The notes under the pieces were generated by a model. The model saw only the letters and a list, made by a program, of their open reading frames with translations, did not search any database and had not been told where the DNA came from. A stretch of 7,457 bases of DNA from Flavobacteriaceae bacterium UBA6231 (GTDB taxonomy: Bacteria > Bacteroidota > Bacteroidia > Flavobacteriales > Flavobacteriaceae). The stretch is from assembly GCA_002441545.1 (NCBI GenBank), contig DJWL01000101.1:1-7457 (forward strand), in the 5' to 3' direction. Of the stretch, positions 1 through 5,582 are shown one piece after another. The position numbers and the translations under genes were made by a program. Each line of letters opens with the position of its first letter. Position 1 is the first letter of the stretch.

Positions 1-1
1 T

Positions 2-490
2 AAAGCAAACAATATAAAGAAAAACAACTTGGGCAAAATTAAATATAATCACCATAAAAACAAACATGACCAAACTGTTAAATCTTATATAAATCATTCG
101 ATAAGACAATTGATTAATATCGAAAAACCAACGGAAATAATAATGGAACAATTAAACTTTACGAGTTGGAATAAAAAATATCCTAAATCTATCAAGAGGA
201 AATTGTCACGATGGATTAAAGGTTATATAAGAGAGCGGTTAGAATATTTATGTAGTTATTATGATATTAATATAACATATATTAATCCTGCTTATACAAG
301 CAGAACCTGCAATATATGTGATAGTTTTGGAGAACGAAAAGGTGATGTTTTTACTTGTCCTAAGTGCGGTAAATTACATGCAGATATTAACGCAAGTAAA
401 AACATTTTAAATAGAAAGTACGACAAAGAAATTACTTTATATACTCCATTTAAAAAAGTAAGAGATATTTTAGAAAAAAGGGTTAATTAA
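2..490 (+). CDS. tnpB: TnpB RNA-guided nuclease, C-terminal part (5' end outside window)
   Basis: This is the C-terminal 162 residues of a TnpB (IS200/IS605 OrfB) protein, an RNA-guided DNA endonuclease that uses an omega RNA made from the element's right end. The frame is open to the window edge, so the true start and the first RuvC aspartate lie upstream; the TTG at 29 is only an internal codon. Visible are the pre-RuvC-II helix (YINHSIRQLI), the RuvC-II glutamate in IIMEQLNF, a four-cysteine zinc ribbon (CNIC...CPKC) and the final RuvC aspartate in ADINASKNIL. These C-terminal catalytic and zinc residues all look intact. It is clearly diverged from the second TnpB at 1587-2723 but ends at a comparable place, and its stop codon is part of a hairpin that begins the omega RNA region. 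Whether the missing N-terminal half is intact cannot be seen. Confidence 0.9.
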   Translation, partial: KANNIKKNNLGKIKYNHHKNKHDQTVKSYINHSIRQLINIEKPTEIIMEQLNFTSWNKKYPKSIKRKLSRWIKGYIRERLEYLCSYYDINITYINPAYTSRTCNICDSFGERKGDVFTCPKCGKLHADINASKNILNRKYDKEITLYTPFKKVRDILEKRVN

Positions 491-750
491 TAGTTTAATT
501 TAACCACAGTTTAAAAGATTAAATATCTGATCACAAATATATGTACCTCATAGCAATATGAAGCGTATATTTTATCAGCAATGGGGGTCAGATATTTTTC
601 TTTAATAATATTATAAAATTTTCAAATACGGTTGTAGGATAGAAATATATGAAAATATATTTTGAACTGGTACATCCAAGGCTTAAAACTATCTTAAGAT
701 AGAAGAAGTGCGAATTGTTTAAAAATATGTATGGTTGTGCATGTTTTTAG
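481..750 (+). ncRNA. Omega RNA (TnpB guide RNA scaffold) and right end of IStron A
   Basis: This non-coding tail is rich in nested secondary structure. A hairpin GGTTAA/TTAACC (481-486/500-505) spans the tnpB stop. A perfect 10-bp stem pairs 521-530 with 588-597 and encloses a 9-bp stem (535-543/564-572), whose tip is TCATA-GCAA-TATGA (548-561), a GNRA tetraloop. Next comes an 8-bp hairpin with a GAAA loop (643-662), flanked by GGAT (637-640) and ATCC (674-677), which can pair. A 14-base palindrome follows (689-702). TTGTAGGA (632-639) and GGTACATCC (669-677) recur in IStron B. In TnpB systems the guide is the flank directly after the right end, here 751 to about 770. The 5' limit of the RNA is a guess. 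Confidence 0.65.
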
Positions 751-1041
751 AACCAGCGCCGATAGTTACTGCTACCACAATGGATGGTTCTGATTTAAAA
801 GGACACGAAGCAGAAACCGATAAAGATGGCAATATTATCGGTCTTAATACAGATGCCATCGGTTCACTTTATAATACTCATATTGGGACTCATCAAATTA
901 ACAATGAAGACAAGTATGGTTTGTGGGCAGAGGGCTATTTGTGGTTAAGGTTTCAAAATACTTTGAATGTTGTAGAAAACATTTTTAATGAGAATGGATC
1001 TGTTGATACTTCTGTAGAAATACAGGTTGGAGTAACTTTAT
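751..1041 (+). CDS. Prohead protease/scaffold protein, internal exon between two IStrons
   Basis: This is one coding piece of a phage head-maturation protease fused to a scaffold; the rest lies upstream of the window and at 2879-3966. The exon encodes about 97 residues including KGHEAETDKDGN, GLNTDAIGSLYNTHIGTHQ and the strand-like TSVEIQV. A His (codon 879-881) and a Ser (codon 1011-1013) are plausible candidates for the catalytic pair of herpes-assemblin-like prohead proteases, but this is inference from position, not a proven assignment. The N-terminal part of such proteins is missing here, so exon 1 should be upstream of IStron A. There is no ribosome-binding site before 735 or before the ATG at 781, which argues against an independent start. 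The exon ends in the pentamer TTTAT, after the first base of a codon; splicing to 2879 completes a Ser codon. Reading through into the intron gives a stop at 1047-1049. Confidence 0.75.
1037..1041 (+). other. TTTAT insertion target / TnpB TAM / 5' splice site of IStron B
   Basis: The pentamer TTTAT directly precedes the element, and the element's right end finishes in TTTAG (2874-2878). IS605-type elements use a target pentamer on the left and a one-base variant of it on the right, as I recall for ISDra2 (TTGAT and TTGAC), so this pair is what a terminal G needed by a group I intron would look like. The last T can make the U-G wobble with G1052 that marks group I 5' splice sites. A second, overlapping TTTAT at 1041-1045 is the alternative. 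Confidence 0.6.
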
Positions 1042-1442
1042 TTATATAATCGTAATACTCCGCATATAACGCAAGTTGTATGTAGTGATAGGTGACGGAT
1101 AACAACCTATCCAATATCTCAACAATTGCTGGCAATCCCTAAAGCCTAATTAACCACAACATAAGAATGAAATATGTCTAAGTGTGATGGTTGCGAAAGC
1201 AGAAAAAATAATTAGGATGACATAAGGTTAAATCCTAAGTGTTGTAATAATGGGTCTTCAGCAGGATATATCCGAACAGGATATTCTTCAACGATCATTC
1301 CCCATGAAGGAAGTAGGGTCAAGTGACTCGAAACGAGAGACTCCATTTTAAAAAAATGGATGATGATATGATCTGTGCTGTATGGAAACATACAGATGCA
1401 CGTAATGGTGCTGGTAGAGATTAACGACCTCTATTGAACACG
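1042..1442 (+). ncRNA. Group I self-splicing intron ribozyme (td-like, probably subgroup IA2)
   Basis: The core can be folded by hand. P1 pairs exon UUAU (1038-1041) with GUAA (1052-1055). P2 is GATAGG/CCTATC near 1087-1112. P3 is TCTC (1117-1120) with GAGA (1335-1340). P4 is GCTG (1128-1131) with CAGC (1259-1262), and P5 is CCC (1137-1139) with GGG (1252-1254). P7 is GATCAT (1293-1298) with ATGATC (1368-1373). A P7 extension hairpin is GGGTC/GACTC (1316-1329). P8 is TCCATTTT/AAAATGGA (1342-1360). P9 is CTGTATG-GAAA-CATACAG (1378-1395), and P9.2 is GTAGAG/CTCTAT (1414-1434). From memory, the stretch 1311-1338 and the P9 to P9.2 region closely match the phage T4 td intron. The actual 3' splice site is displaced to the far end of the element, at 2878. 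The role is to remove the whole element from mRNA. Confidence 0.88.
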
Positions 1443-1500
1443 CTAAAAATATATTATAAATATGTATATTTTTATTTATTTAGATAATTTTAGTGGGACA

Positions 1501-1519
1501 GCAGGTAGCTCCTGTTTTT
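1501..1519 (+). terminator. Terminator-like hairpin inside IStron B, upstream of tnpB
   Basis: GCAGG (1501-1505) pairs with CCTGT (1511-1515) around the loop TAGCT, followed by a run of T (1515-1519). The stem is short, five pairs including one G-U, so termination would be partial at best. It lies between the ribozyme and the tnpB ribosome-binding site, where it could lower tnpB expression from the phage transcript or simply be part of the intron fold. Confidence 0.35.
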
Positions 1520-1586
1520 AATTGCTGCAACGATTAAATTACCACTATTTTTATAAACTAACTTTTTGCAGAAGGGAGGTGGATGT

Positions 1587-2723
1587 ATGATAAGGTCTTA
1601 TCAAGTGAGATTATTGCCAGATCAAATCCAAGAACAATTATTATGGAAACATGTAAATACAGCAAGATTTGTTTGGAATTATGGTTTGTCTTATCAAAGA
1701 AAACGATATAAAAACAAAGAAAAACATTTGAGTGGTTATGATTTAAGAAAAGTGTTTATAAATCTTAAACAACAAGACGGATATGCTTGGTTAAAAGAAG
1801 TATCTGCACATACAATATCAAATGTTTGTTTAGATTTAGACGATGCTTATAAAAGATATTTTAAAAAACAAAATGGTAAACCTAAATTTAAAAAGAAAAA
1901 TAAATGTAAAAACAGTTTTCCGGTAAGGAAAGATACATTTTATTTTAATAATAATTGTGCAGTAATTGAAAAAATCGGGAAAGTAAAATACCAAACTAAT
2001 TATAAATTGCAACAAGGCAGACAAATATGTAAATTTACTAATCCAAGAATAAAATACGACAATAATAAATGGATATTAATTTTTGGTATGGAGTGTGATA
2101 ATCAAACACAAACACTTACCGATAATTCAATTGGAATCGATCTAGGGATCAAGGATTTGGCATTTGTTAGTTGTAGAAACGAGTTTAGAGTTTTTAAAAA
2201 TATTAACAAGACTAAAGAGGTAAAGAAAATTGAGAAACGATTAAAACACGCACAAAGAAAAGTTAGCAAGAAATATCATGTTAATGACAATAATTATAAG
2301 AAGTCTAAGAATATTTTAAAAGCAGAAAAACGAGTTAAACAACTATATAATAAACTATCAAATATTAGAAAGAATTATATTCATCAAACAACCAGAACAA
2401 TAGTAAATATGCTTCCAAAACGAATAGTAATGGAAGATTTAAATATATCTGGTATGATGAAAAATAGACATCTTTCTAAAGCAATCCAAGAACAATGTTT
2501 TTATGAGTTTACTAAACAAATAAAATATAAATGTGAAAATTTTGGGATTGAATTTATTCAAGTGGATAGATTTTATCCTTCATCAAAAACATGTAGTAAA
2601 TGTGGACACATTAAAAAAGAATTAAAACTATCTGATAGAATTTATAAATGTGATAATTGTGGATTGGTAATTGATAGGGACGAAAATGCAAGTATTAATC
2701 TTATGAATTATAAAGTTAATTAA
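1587..2723 (+). CDS. tnpB: TnpB RNA-guided DNA endonuclease of IStron B, full length
   Basis: This is a complete TnpB of 378 residues, close to the usual family size. It cuts DNA next to a TAM under guidance of the omega RNA made from the element's right end, promoting copy-back of the element after excision. It starts with the typical MIRSYQVRLLP and has the N-terminal helix-turn-helix region (QRKRYKN...LRKVF). RuvC-I aspartate D185 is in GIDLGIKD, RuvC-II glutamate E283 in IVMEDLN, the zinc ribbon is CSKCG...CDNCG, and RuvC-III aspartate D365 is in DRDENASINL. All three catalytic residues and four cysteines are present, so the nuclease looks active. ATG 1587 is chosen over the in-frame TTG 1566 because AAGGGAGGTGG (1572-1582) sits just ahead of it; 1566 has no such site. 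The last codons lie in a hairpin that begins the omega RNA. There is no accompanying tnpA. Confidence 0.93.
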   Translation: MIRSYQVRLLPDQIQEQLLWKHVNTARFVWNYGLSYQRKRYKNKEKHLSGYDLRKVFINLKQQDGYAWLKEVSAHTISNVCLDLDDAYKRYFKKQNGKPKFKKKNKCKNSFPVRKDTFYFNNNCAVIEKIGKVKYQTNYKLQQGRQICKFTNPRIKYDNNKWILIFGMECDNQTQTLTDNSIGIDLGIKDLAFVSCRNEFRVFKNINKTKEVKKIEKRLKHAQRKVSKKYHVNDNNYKKSKNILKAEKRVKQLYNKLSNIRKNYIHQTTRTIVNMLPKRIVMEDLNISGMMKNRHLSKAIQEQCFYEFTKQIKYKCENFGIEFIQVDRFYPSSKTCSKCGHIKKELKLSDRIYKCDNCGLVIDRDENASINLMNYKVN

Positions 2724-2878
2724 TTAAAATGTTGAAAATTGATTAACTTTGTAGGACTTTGGTGCATCCGAATTTAAGCCTTTGGAGAATTATATCAAAC
2801 AGGAGTAGTCTTTTGACAAAACTGGATTCTATGAATAAGGAAATAAATAAAAATATATGTATTTAAGTATATTTTTAG
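2715..2878 (+). ncRNA. Omega RNA (TnpB guide RNA scaffold) and right end of IStron B
   Basis: The tail of IStron B begins with a 10-bp stem GTTAATTAAT/ATTGATTAAC (2715-2724/2738-2747, one U-G pair) that includes the tnpB stop codon. TTGTAGGA (2749-2756) is followed at once by GGTGCATCC (2761-2769); the GGA and TCC can pair. The same two blocks occur in IStron A, where an 8-bp hairpin separates them. The last 30 bases match IStron A. By analogy with known TnpB systems, the scaffold runs to 2878 and the guide is 2879 to about 2898, which is the 3' exon of the phage gene. Splicing after G2878 cuts exactly between scaffold and guide. The 5' end is not determined. Confidence 0.65.
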
Positions 2879-3966
2879 CATCAGGACTCGAATTCTCAGA
2901 AGAAGGTCGCACGGCTACAAATAGTATTTTATATATGGGACATTGCCTGTTAGGGACTACGGTTGAACCAGCCTATCCAGATTCAGGTATGTATGAAATG
3001 AATTTACTGGTTGCTGAAGCATATAAAAAAGATTTAAGTGTTTTAAATCAAGAAAGCGATGCTCCTGTAGATAATATTAAAACATTAAGTAAAGGAGGTA
3101 GTTTAGTGGCGAAAGAAGATGTAGTTTTTAATTTCGGAAAAGAAATTTTAAACAAAATCGAAACAAGTGAAATGTCTTTTAATGATATTAGAGATCAGTT
3201 GTGGTCACAGCTAAATTCTGAAAAAGACGAAGAAGGTTATACAATTTACAAGTATTGGATTGAAGAAGTTTATAATGGATATGCCATTATAAATGAAAAT
3301 GACACTGGGAAATATTTTAAAGTTCCTTATTCAACTGGCGAAACAGAAATTAGTGTTGACACTGGTTCAATGGTTGAAGTTATAAACCAGTGGGTAGAGA
3401 TAGGCAATCCTAATCCTGGTGAAAATACTAATCTTTCTACAGAAAATGAAGAGTTAAAATCTCAAGTATCTGAAAAAGACAAAGAAATTGATGAACTTAA
3501 AACAAAAGTAGCTTCTTTAGAAAGTGAAGTTAAAACTAAGGAGGAAGCTATGCAGTTAAATCAGACTGAAGCTAATGAGAAAATAATTAAACTTGGGACT
3601 GTTGTTGAGGATTTGAAAGAAGAGTTAAATTCTTTTAAACCAATCAAAGAAGAGTATGACAGGATTCAAGAAGAACTTAGGCAGAAAGAATTAGCAACAA
3701 AACGTGCTGAATTAAAGCAATATATTATCAATTCAAAGGTGTATTCCGATAAAGACTTTGAAGAGAACGAAGATTTAAAAACAATAATTAGTGAAGTTGA
3801 TTGGGTTAAAGCCAAGGATATTATCGCCGATTATTTTGTTAAAAAAACTGTTGGCACAGATGTTTCTAAAATAGAAATTAGCGAAGTAATTATACCAGTT
3901 GATGACAAAGGAAAGAGTCTTTTCTATAGCGTCAAAGACGAAATGTATGCTCCGCTAGAGAAATAA
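2879..3966 (+). CDS. Prohead protease/scaffold protein, final exon
   Basis: This is the last exon of the interrupted head gene. Joined to 751-1041 it gives an uninterrupted frame that continues TSVEIQV with GVTLS, then SGLEFSEEGRT, then MGHCLLGTTVEPAYPDSG, a block typical of the end of phage protease domains of the DUF2213 kind. A middle domain around 3105-3410 (DQLWSQL, then GYAIIN and GKYFKVPYS) resembles a beta-rich module seen in such phage proteins. From about 3430 to 3720 the sequence is a charged heptad-rich coiled coil (ENEELKSQVSEKDKEIDELK), the mark of a scaffold that fills the procapsid. The apparent ATG at 2857 lies in the intron's right end, has no ribosome-binding site and should not be used. 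An internal GTG at 3106 has a perfect one. The next gene, 4006, starts 39 bases later with its own site, fitting one head operon. Confidence 0.8.
3091..3108 (+). promoter_or_regulatory. Internal ribosome-binding site and GTG start within the protease/scaffold gene
   Basis: AAAGGAGG (3091-3098) lies inside the coding sequence, encoding Lys-Gly-Gly, and is followed after seven bases by an in-frame GTG (3106-3108). Both the site and the spacing are near ideal for a Firmicute and stronger than those of several stand-alone genes here. Confidence 0.6.
3106..3966 (+). CDS. Probable nested scaffold protein (in-frame internal start)
   Basis: Initiation at GTG 3106 would give a 286-residue protein starting MAKEDVVFNFGKEIL. 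It would keep the middle beta-rich domain and the whole coiled coil but lack the protease part. This matches the lambda arrangement, in which scaffold Nu3 is the C-terminal part of protease gene C made from an internal start. In this window it would have a second consequence. The start lies downstream of both IStrons, so scaffold could be made from unspliced mRNA, whereas protease needs splicing. What is seen is the ribosome-binding site, spacing, frame and domain layout; the expression of a separate protein is inference. The alternative is that the Lys-Gly-Gly codons resemble a ribosome-binding site by chance. Confidence 0.5.
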   Translation: MAKEDVVFNFGKEILNKIETSEMSFNDIRDQLWSQLNSEKDEEGYTIYKYWIEEVYNGYAIINENDTGKYFKVPYSTGETEISVDTGSMVEVINQWVEIGNPNPGENTNLSTENEELKSQVSEKDKEIDELKTKVASLESEVKTKEEAMQLNQTEANEKIIKLGTVVEDLKEELNSFKPIKEEYDRIQEELRQKELATKRAELKQYIINSKVYSDKDFEENEDLKTIISEVDWVKAKDIIADYFVKKTVGTDVSKIEISEVIIPVDDKGKSLFYSVKDEMYAPLEK

Positions 3967-4005
3967 AATTAAATATTAATTATTTTTAAGGAGGAATTTT
4001 ATTAG

Positions 4006-4479
4006 ATGTCTGTTTACATTAGTCGTTCTAATAGTGAAAATTACAACGGTAAGTTAAAGGTTGCAAGTGCGGCAGTTTACCCAGGGGATGCGGTCTTTGC
4101 AGATGATTCTGCTGGAACCTGTTATGCTCCTACAAGCGATGGTGTTGCTGATGGATATGATATGTTTTTAGTTGCAAATTACGATGGTTATGCAGAAACA
4201 GATCAGACAAGTTCTAAAGATTACGATGTGGCAGTTGACAAATATGCTCGTTTGAAACCATTTTCTGTTGGTGATGAGTTTGTAACTGATAGGTTTATTG
4301 GCACTTATTCTAGCATTTCTGTAGATGATATTTTCGCAATTAACGGAACTGCTGGTTCTGGTTCTATTGGAAAATGGATTGCTATCGCCGCTCGTACTCC
4401 TATTGTACGTGTAAAGGTTGTTGAAAAAACTTCAATCTATGGTCAGAACGCTTTGAAATTTAGGGTAATTGCTGCTTAG
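4006..4479 (+). CDS. Probable capsid decoration (head-stabilising) protein
   Basis: This 157-residue protein is rich in Ser, Thr, Gly, Ala, Val and Asp with alternating hydrophobic patterning that suggests beta strands (KLKVASAAVYPGDAVF, WIAIAARTPIVRVKVV). It has no signal peptide, membrane segment or recognisable catalytic motif. I do not recognise the family from sequence alone. The call rests on position: between the protease/scaffold and the major capsid protein, where lambda-like heads place the decoration protein D, and on a fitting size and composition. ATG 4006 is well supported. AAGGAGG (3988-3994) is 11 bases ahead, and an in-frame TAG immediately precedes the ATG, so no upstream start is possible. 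It ends 53 bases before the capsid gene. It could instead be another minor structural protein. Confidence 0.6.
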   Translation: MSVYISRSNSENYNGKLKVASAAVYPGDAVFADDSAGTCYAPTSDGVADGYDMFLVANYDGYAETDQTSSKDYDVAVDKYARLKPFSVGDEFVTDRFIGTYSSISVDDIFAINGTAGSGSIGKWIAIAARTPIVRVKVVEKTSIYGQNALKFRVIAA

Positions 4480-4532
4480 TTCTTGTTAATTTAAATATAA
4501 TATATAACGTATTTAAGGAGGTTATTTTAAAG

Positions 4533-5525
4533 TTGGATAATGAAAAGAAAACTTTAACTAAAGATTCTAAAATTGTGCAGATTTGTAACAAAATTATTAA
4601 AAAGGAACAGGTAAGTAATGAGGATTGCCAGAAAGCACAAGAAACTATTAAATTGCTTGCAACGAAACGTGATCCTCAGAGTTTATTTGAACTGGCACAA
4701 CTTATTGGATTTTTAGTAGATGACAAGTTTATGCAGACCACGAACTATTTGGGTCAAATCGCTGACGTAAAGAATGTTGCTGACGGAGATAAAGCATCGT
4801 TCAAAATGCAAAGAGGAACTATTGCTGCCCTGTGGCAAGCTAGGGGTTCTACTGCTGAAAGGACAATGGTAGGAACTGAGTATAGTTCGATTGAAGCAGA
4901 TGAGATTTCTATCGCTCCTGCTATTGAACTTGAACAGCTTCAGAATGGTCAGATTGATTTTACGTCTTTGGTAAATGATGCGAATATTGCTTTGGAGTAT
5001 GCTTTATTGAAACAGCTTGAAACTGTAATTAAAGCTTATTGGGACGATCTTGGTTCTCCTTGGTATGCTTCTGGAAATGGTGTAACTCCTGCTATAGATC
5101 CTATTATTGCTGCTGTTGGTAGGTTAGGTTCTCCTGTAATACTTGGTGATATTGCGCTCATTCAGAAGTTTGTTAATCTTACTGGTTTTAACGGCAATAT
5201 TCCTGATTCTATTGCTGTTGAATATAATCAAACTGGTGTAATTGGTGTTTATAAGGGTGCTAGGTTGGTTCAGTTGGTTAATCCTCTGTTTAATGATACG
5301 GACATGTCAACCACTTGGTTGGATAAGGGATATGCTTATATTCTTCCTGCTGGCGCAGCAACTAGTAGCAGACCTCTTAAGGTAGTTTTTGAAGGAAGTA
5401 TGGGTACTTACGAAACTAGGTATGCACAGTCCAGAATTCTTGAAATCGCTATGTATAAGAAGGTTGGCGTAGGGTTAGCAAGCGTTAGATACGGGGCTGG
5501 ATTTTATGAGGACACTAGTTTATAA
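4533..5525 (+). CDS. Major capsid protein (HK97 fold)
   Basis: This 330-residue protein forms the head shell. Features consistent with an HK97-fold coat are a short helical N-terminal arm (about residues 1-60), a loop rich in charged residues near RGTIAALWQARGSTAERTMV, and a long spine helix around residues 145-175 (TSLVNDANIALEYALLKQL). A beta-rich P/A-domain region follows, with GVYKGARLVQLVNPLF and a C-terminal ARYA-like segment (GTYETRYAQSRILEIAMYKK). The start is TTG 4533, since AAGGAGG (4515-4521) is 11 bases upstream, the same spacing as the decoration gene; the nearby ATG at 4539 is out of frame. The place directly after scaffold and decoration genes supports the call. An atypical capsid of the same fold, used by other podo- or siphophages, would look the same from this evidence. 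Confidence 0.88.
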   Translation: MDNEKKTLTKDSKIVQICNKIIKKEQVSNEDCQKAQETIKLLATKRDPQSLFELAQLIGFLVDDKFMQTTNYLGQIADVKNVADGDKASFKMQRGTIAALWQARGSTAERTMVGTEYSSIEADEISIAPAIELEQLQNGQIDFTSLVNDANIALEYALLKQLETVIKAYWDDLGSPWYASGNGVTPAIDPIIAAVGRLGSPVILGDIALIQKFVNLTGFNGNIPDSIAVEYNQTGVIGVYKGARLVQLVNPLFNDTDMSTTWLDKGYAYILPAGAATSSRPLKVVFEGSMGTYETRYAQSRILEIAMYKKVGVGLASVRYGAGFYEDTSL

Positions 5526-5582
5526 GACAATTGTTAAATAAATATTATAATATAATATTAAAGGAAGTGTTTTGTTTAGTTT

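Larger units (their letters stand above)
1..750 (+). mobile_element. IStron A, right-hand part (left end outside window)
   Basis: This is the right portion of an IS605-type element, probably an IStron. It carries the C-terminal part of tnpB, a structured non-coding tail and a right end. Its last 30 bases (721-750) align without gaps to the last 30 bases of IStron B (2849-2878), with 22 of 30 identical and most differences transitions; both end in TTTTTAG. Both tails share TTGTAGGA followed by GGTNCATCC, and both tnpB genes end with Val-Asn-stop followed by a hairpin. That this copy also has a group I ribozyme is inferred from the relationship, because that part is not in the window. The element sits inside the same phage gene as IStron B. 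The boundary at 750 is probable but creates a junction problem described in the findings. Confidence 0.75.
1042..2878 (+). mobile_element. IStron B: complete group I intron plus tnpB transposon
   Basis: This 1837-nt composite element inserts in the prohead protease/scaffold gene. In order it holds a group I ribozyme (1042 to about 1442), a short spacer with a terminator-like hairpin, an intact tnpB (1587-2723) and an omega RNA/right end (to 2878). No tnpA transposase is present. The boundaries were set by three agreeing lines of evidence. TTTAT and TTTAG form a left/right cleavage pair. Joining 1041 to 2879 restores the host frame without a stop. The last 30 bases match the right end of IStron A, and 2878 is a G, as needed for the terminal guanosine of a group I intron. 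An alternative pair, 1045 and 2867, also keeps frame but would insert an unlikely hydrophobic stretch into a soluble protein. Confidence 0.8.

Noticed and set aside
735..1049. Stand-alone 104-residue gene starting at TTG 735
   Set aside because: The start lies in the right end of IStron A, has no ribosome-binding site, and the C-terminal residues come from intron sequence. It is better read as an exon, 751-1041.
953..1135. Minus-strand 60-codon open frame
   Set aside because: It crosses the exon-intron border, has no ribosome-binding site, and is a shadow of the coding exon and ribozyme.
1337..1374. P7 read as AGAC pairing with a broken GATCT, implying a dead ribozyme
   Set aside because: The correct 5' strand of P7 is 1293-1298, which pairs perfectly with 1368-1373; AGAGA belongs to P3.
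1434..1462. Possible promoter TTGAAC with AT-rich -10 ahead of tnpB
   Set aside because: TTGAAC is part of the ribozyme's P9.2 region and no good -10 occurs at proper spacing; AT-rich sequence gives such matches by chance.
1566..1586. TTG 1566 as the start of the full-length tnpB
   Set aside because: The seven extra codons cover the ribosome-binding site; ATG 1587 has the correct spacing and the family-typical MIRSYQVRL start.
1836..2024. Minus-strand 62-codon open frame
   Set aside because: It is antisense to tnpB; its Phe/Ile-rich content mirrors the Lys/Asn-rich TnpB.
1041..2867. Alternative IStron B boundaries, after TTTAT 1041-1045 and after G2867
   Set aside because: It keeps frame, but would put a hydrophobic FIIFLA stretch in a soluble protein, and the right end would no longer resemble TTTAT. 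Kept only as second choice.
2857..2878. ATG 2857 as start of the 369-residue coiled-coil protein
   Set aside because: The first seven codons are the right end of IStron B, there is no ribosome-binding site, and the frame continues the upstream exon after splicing.
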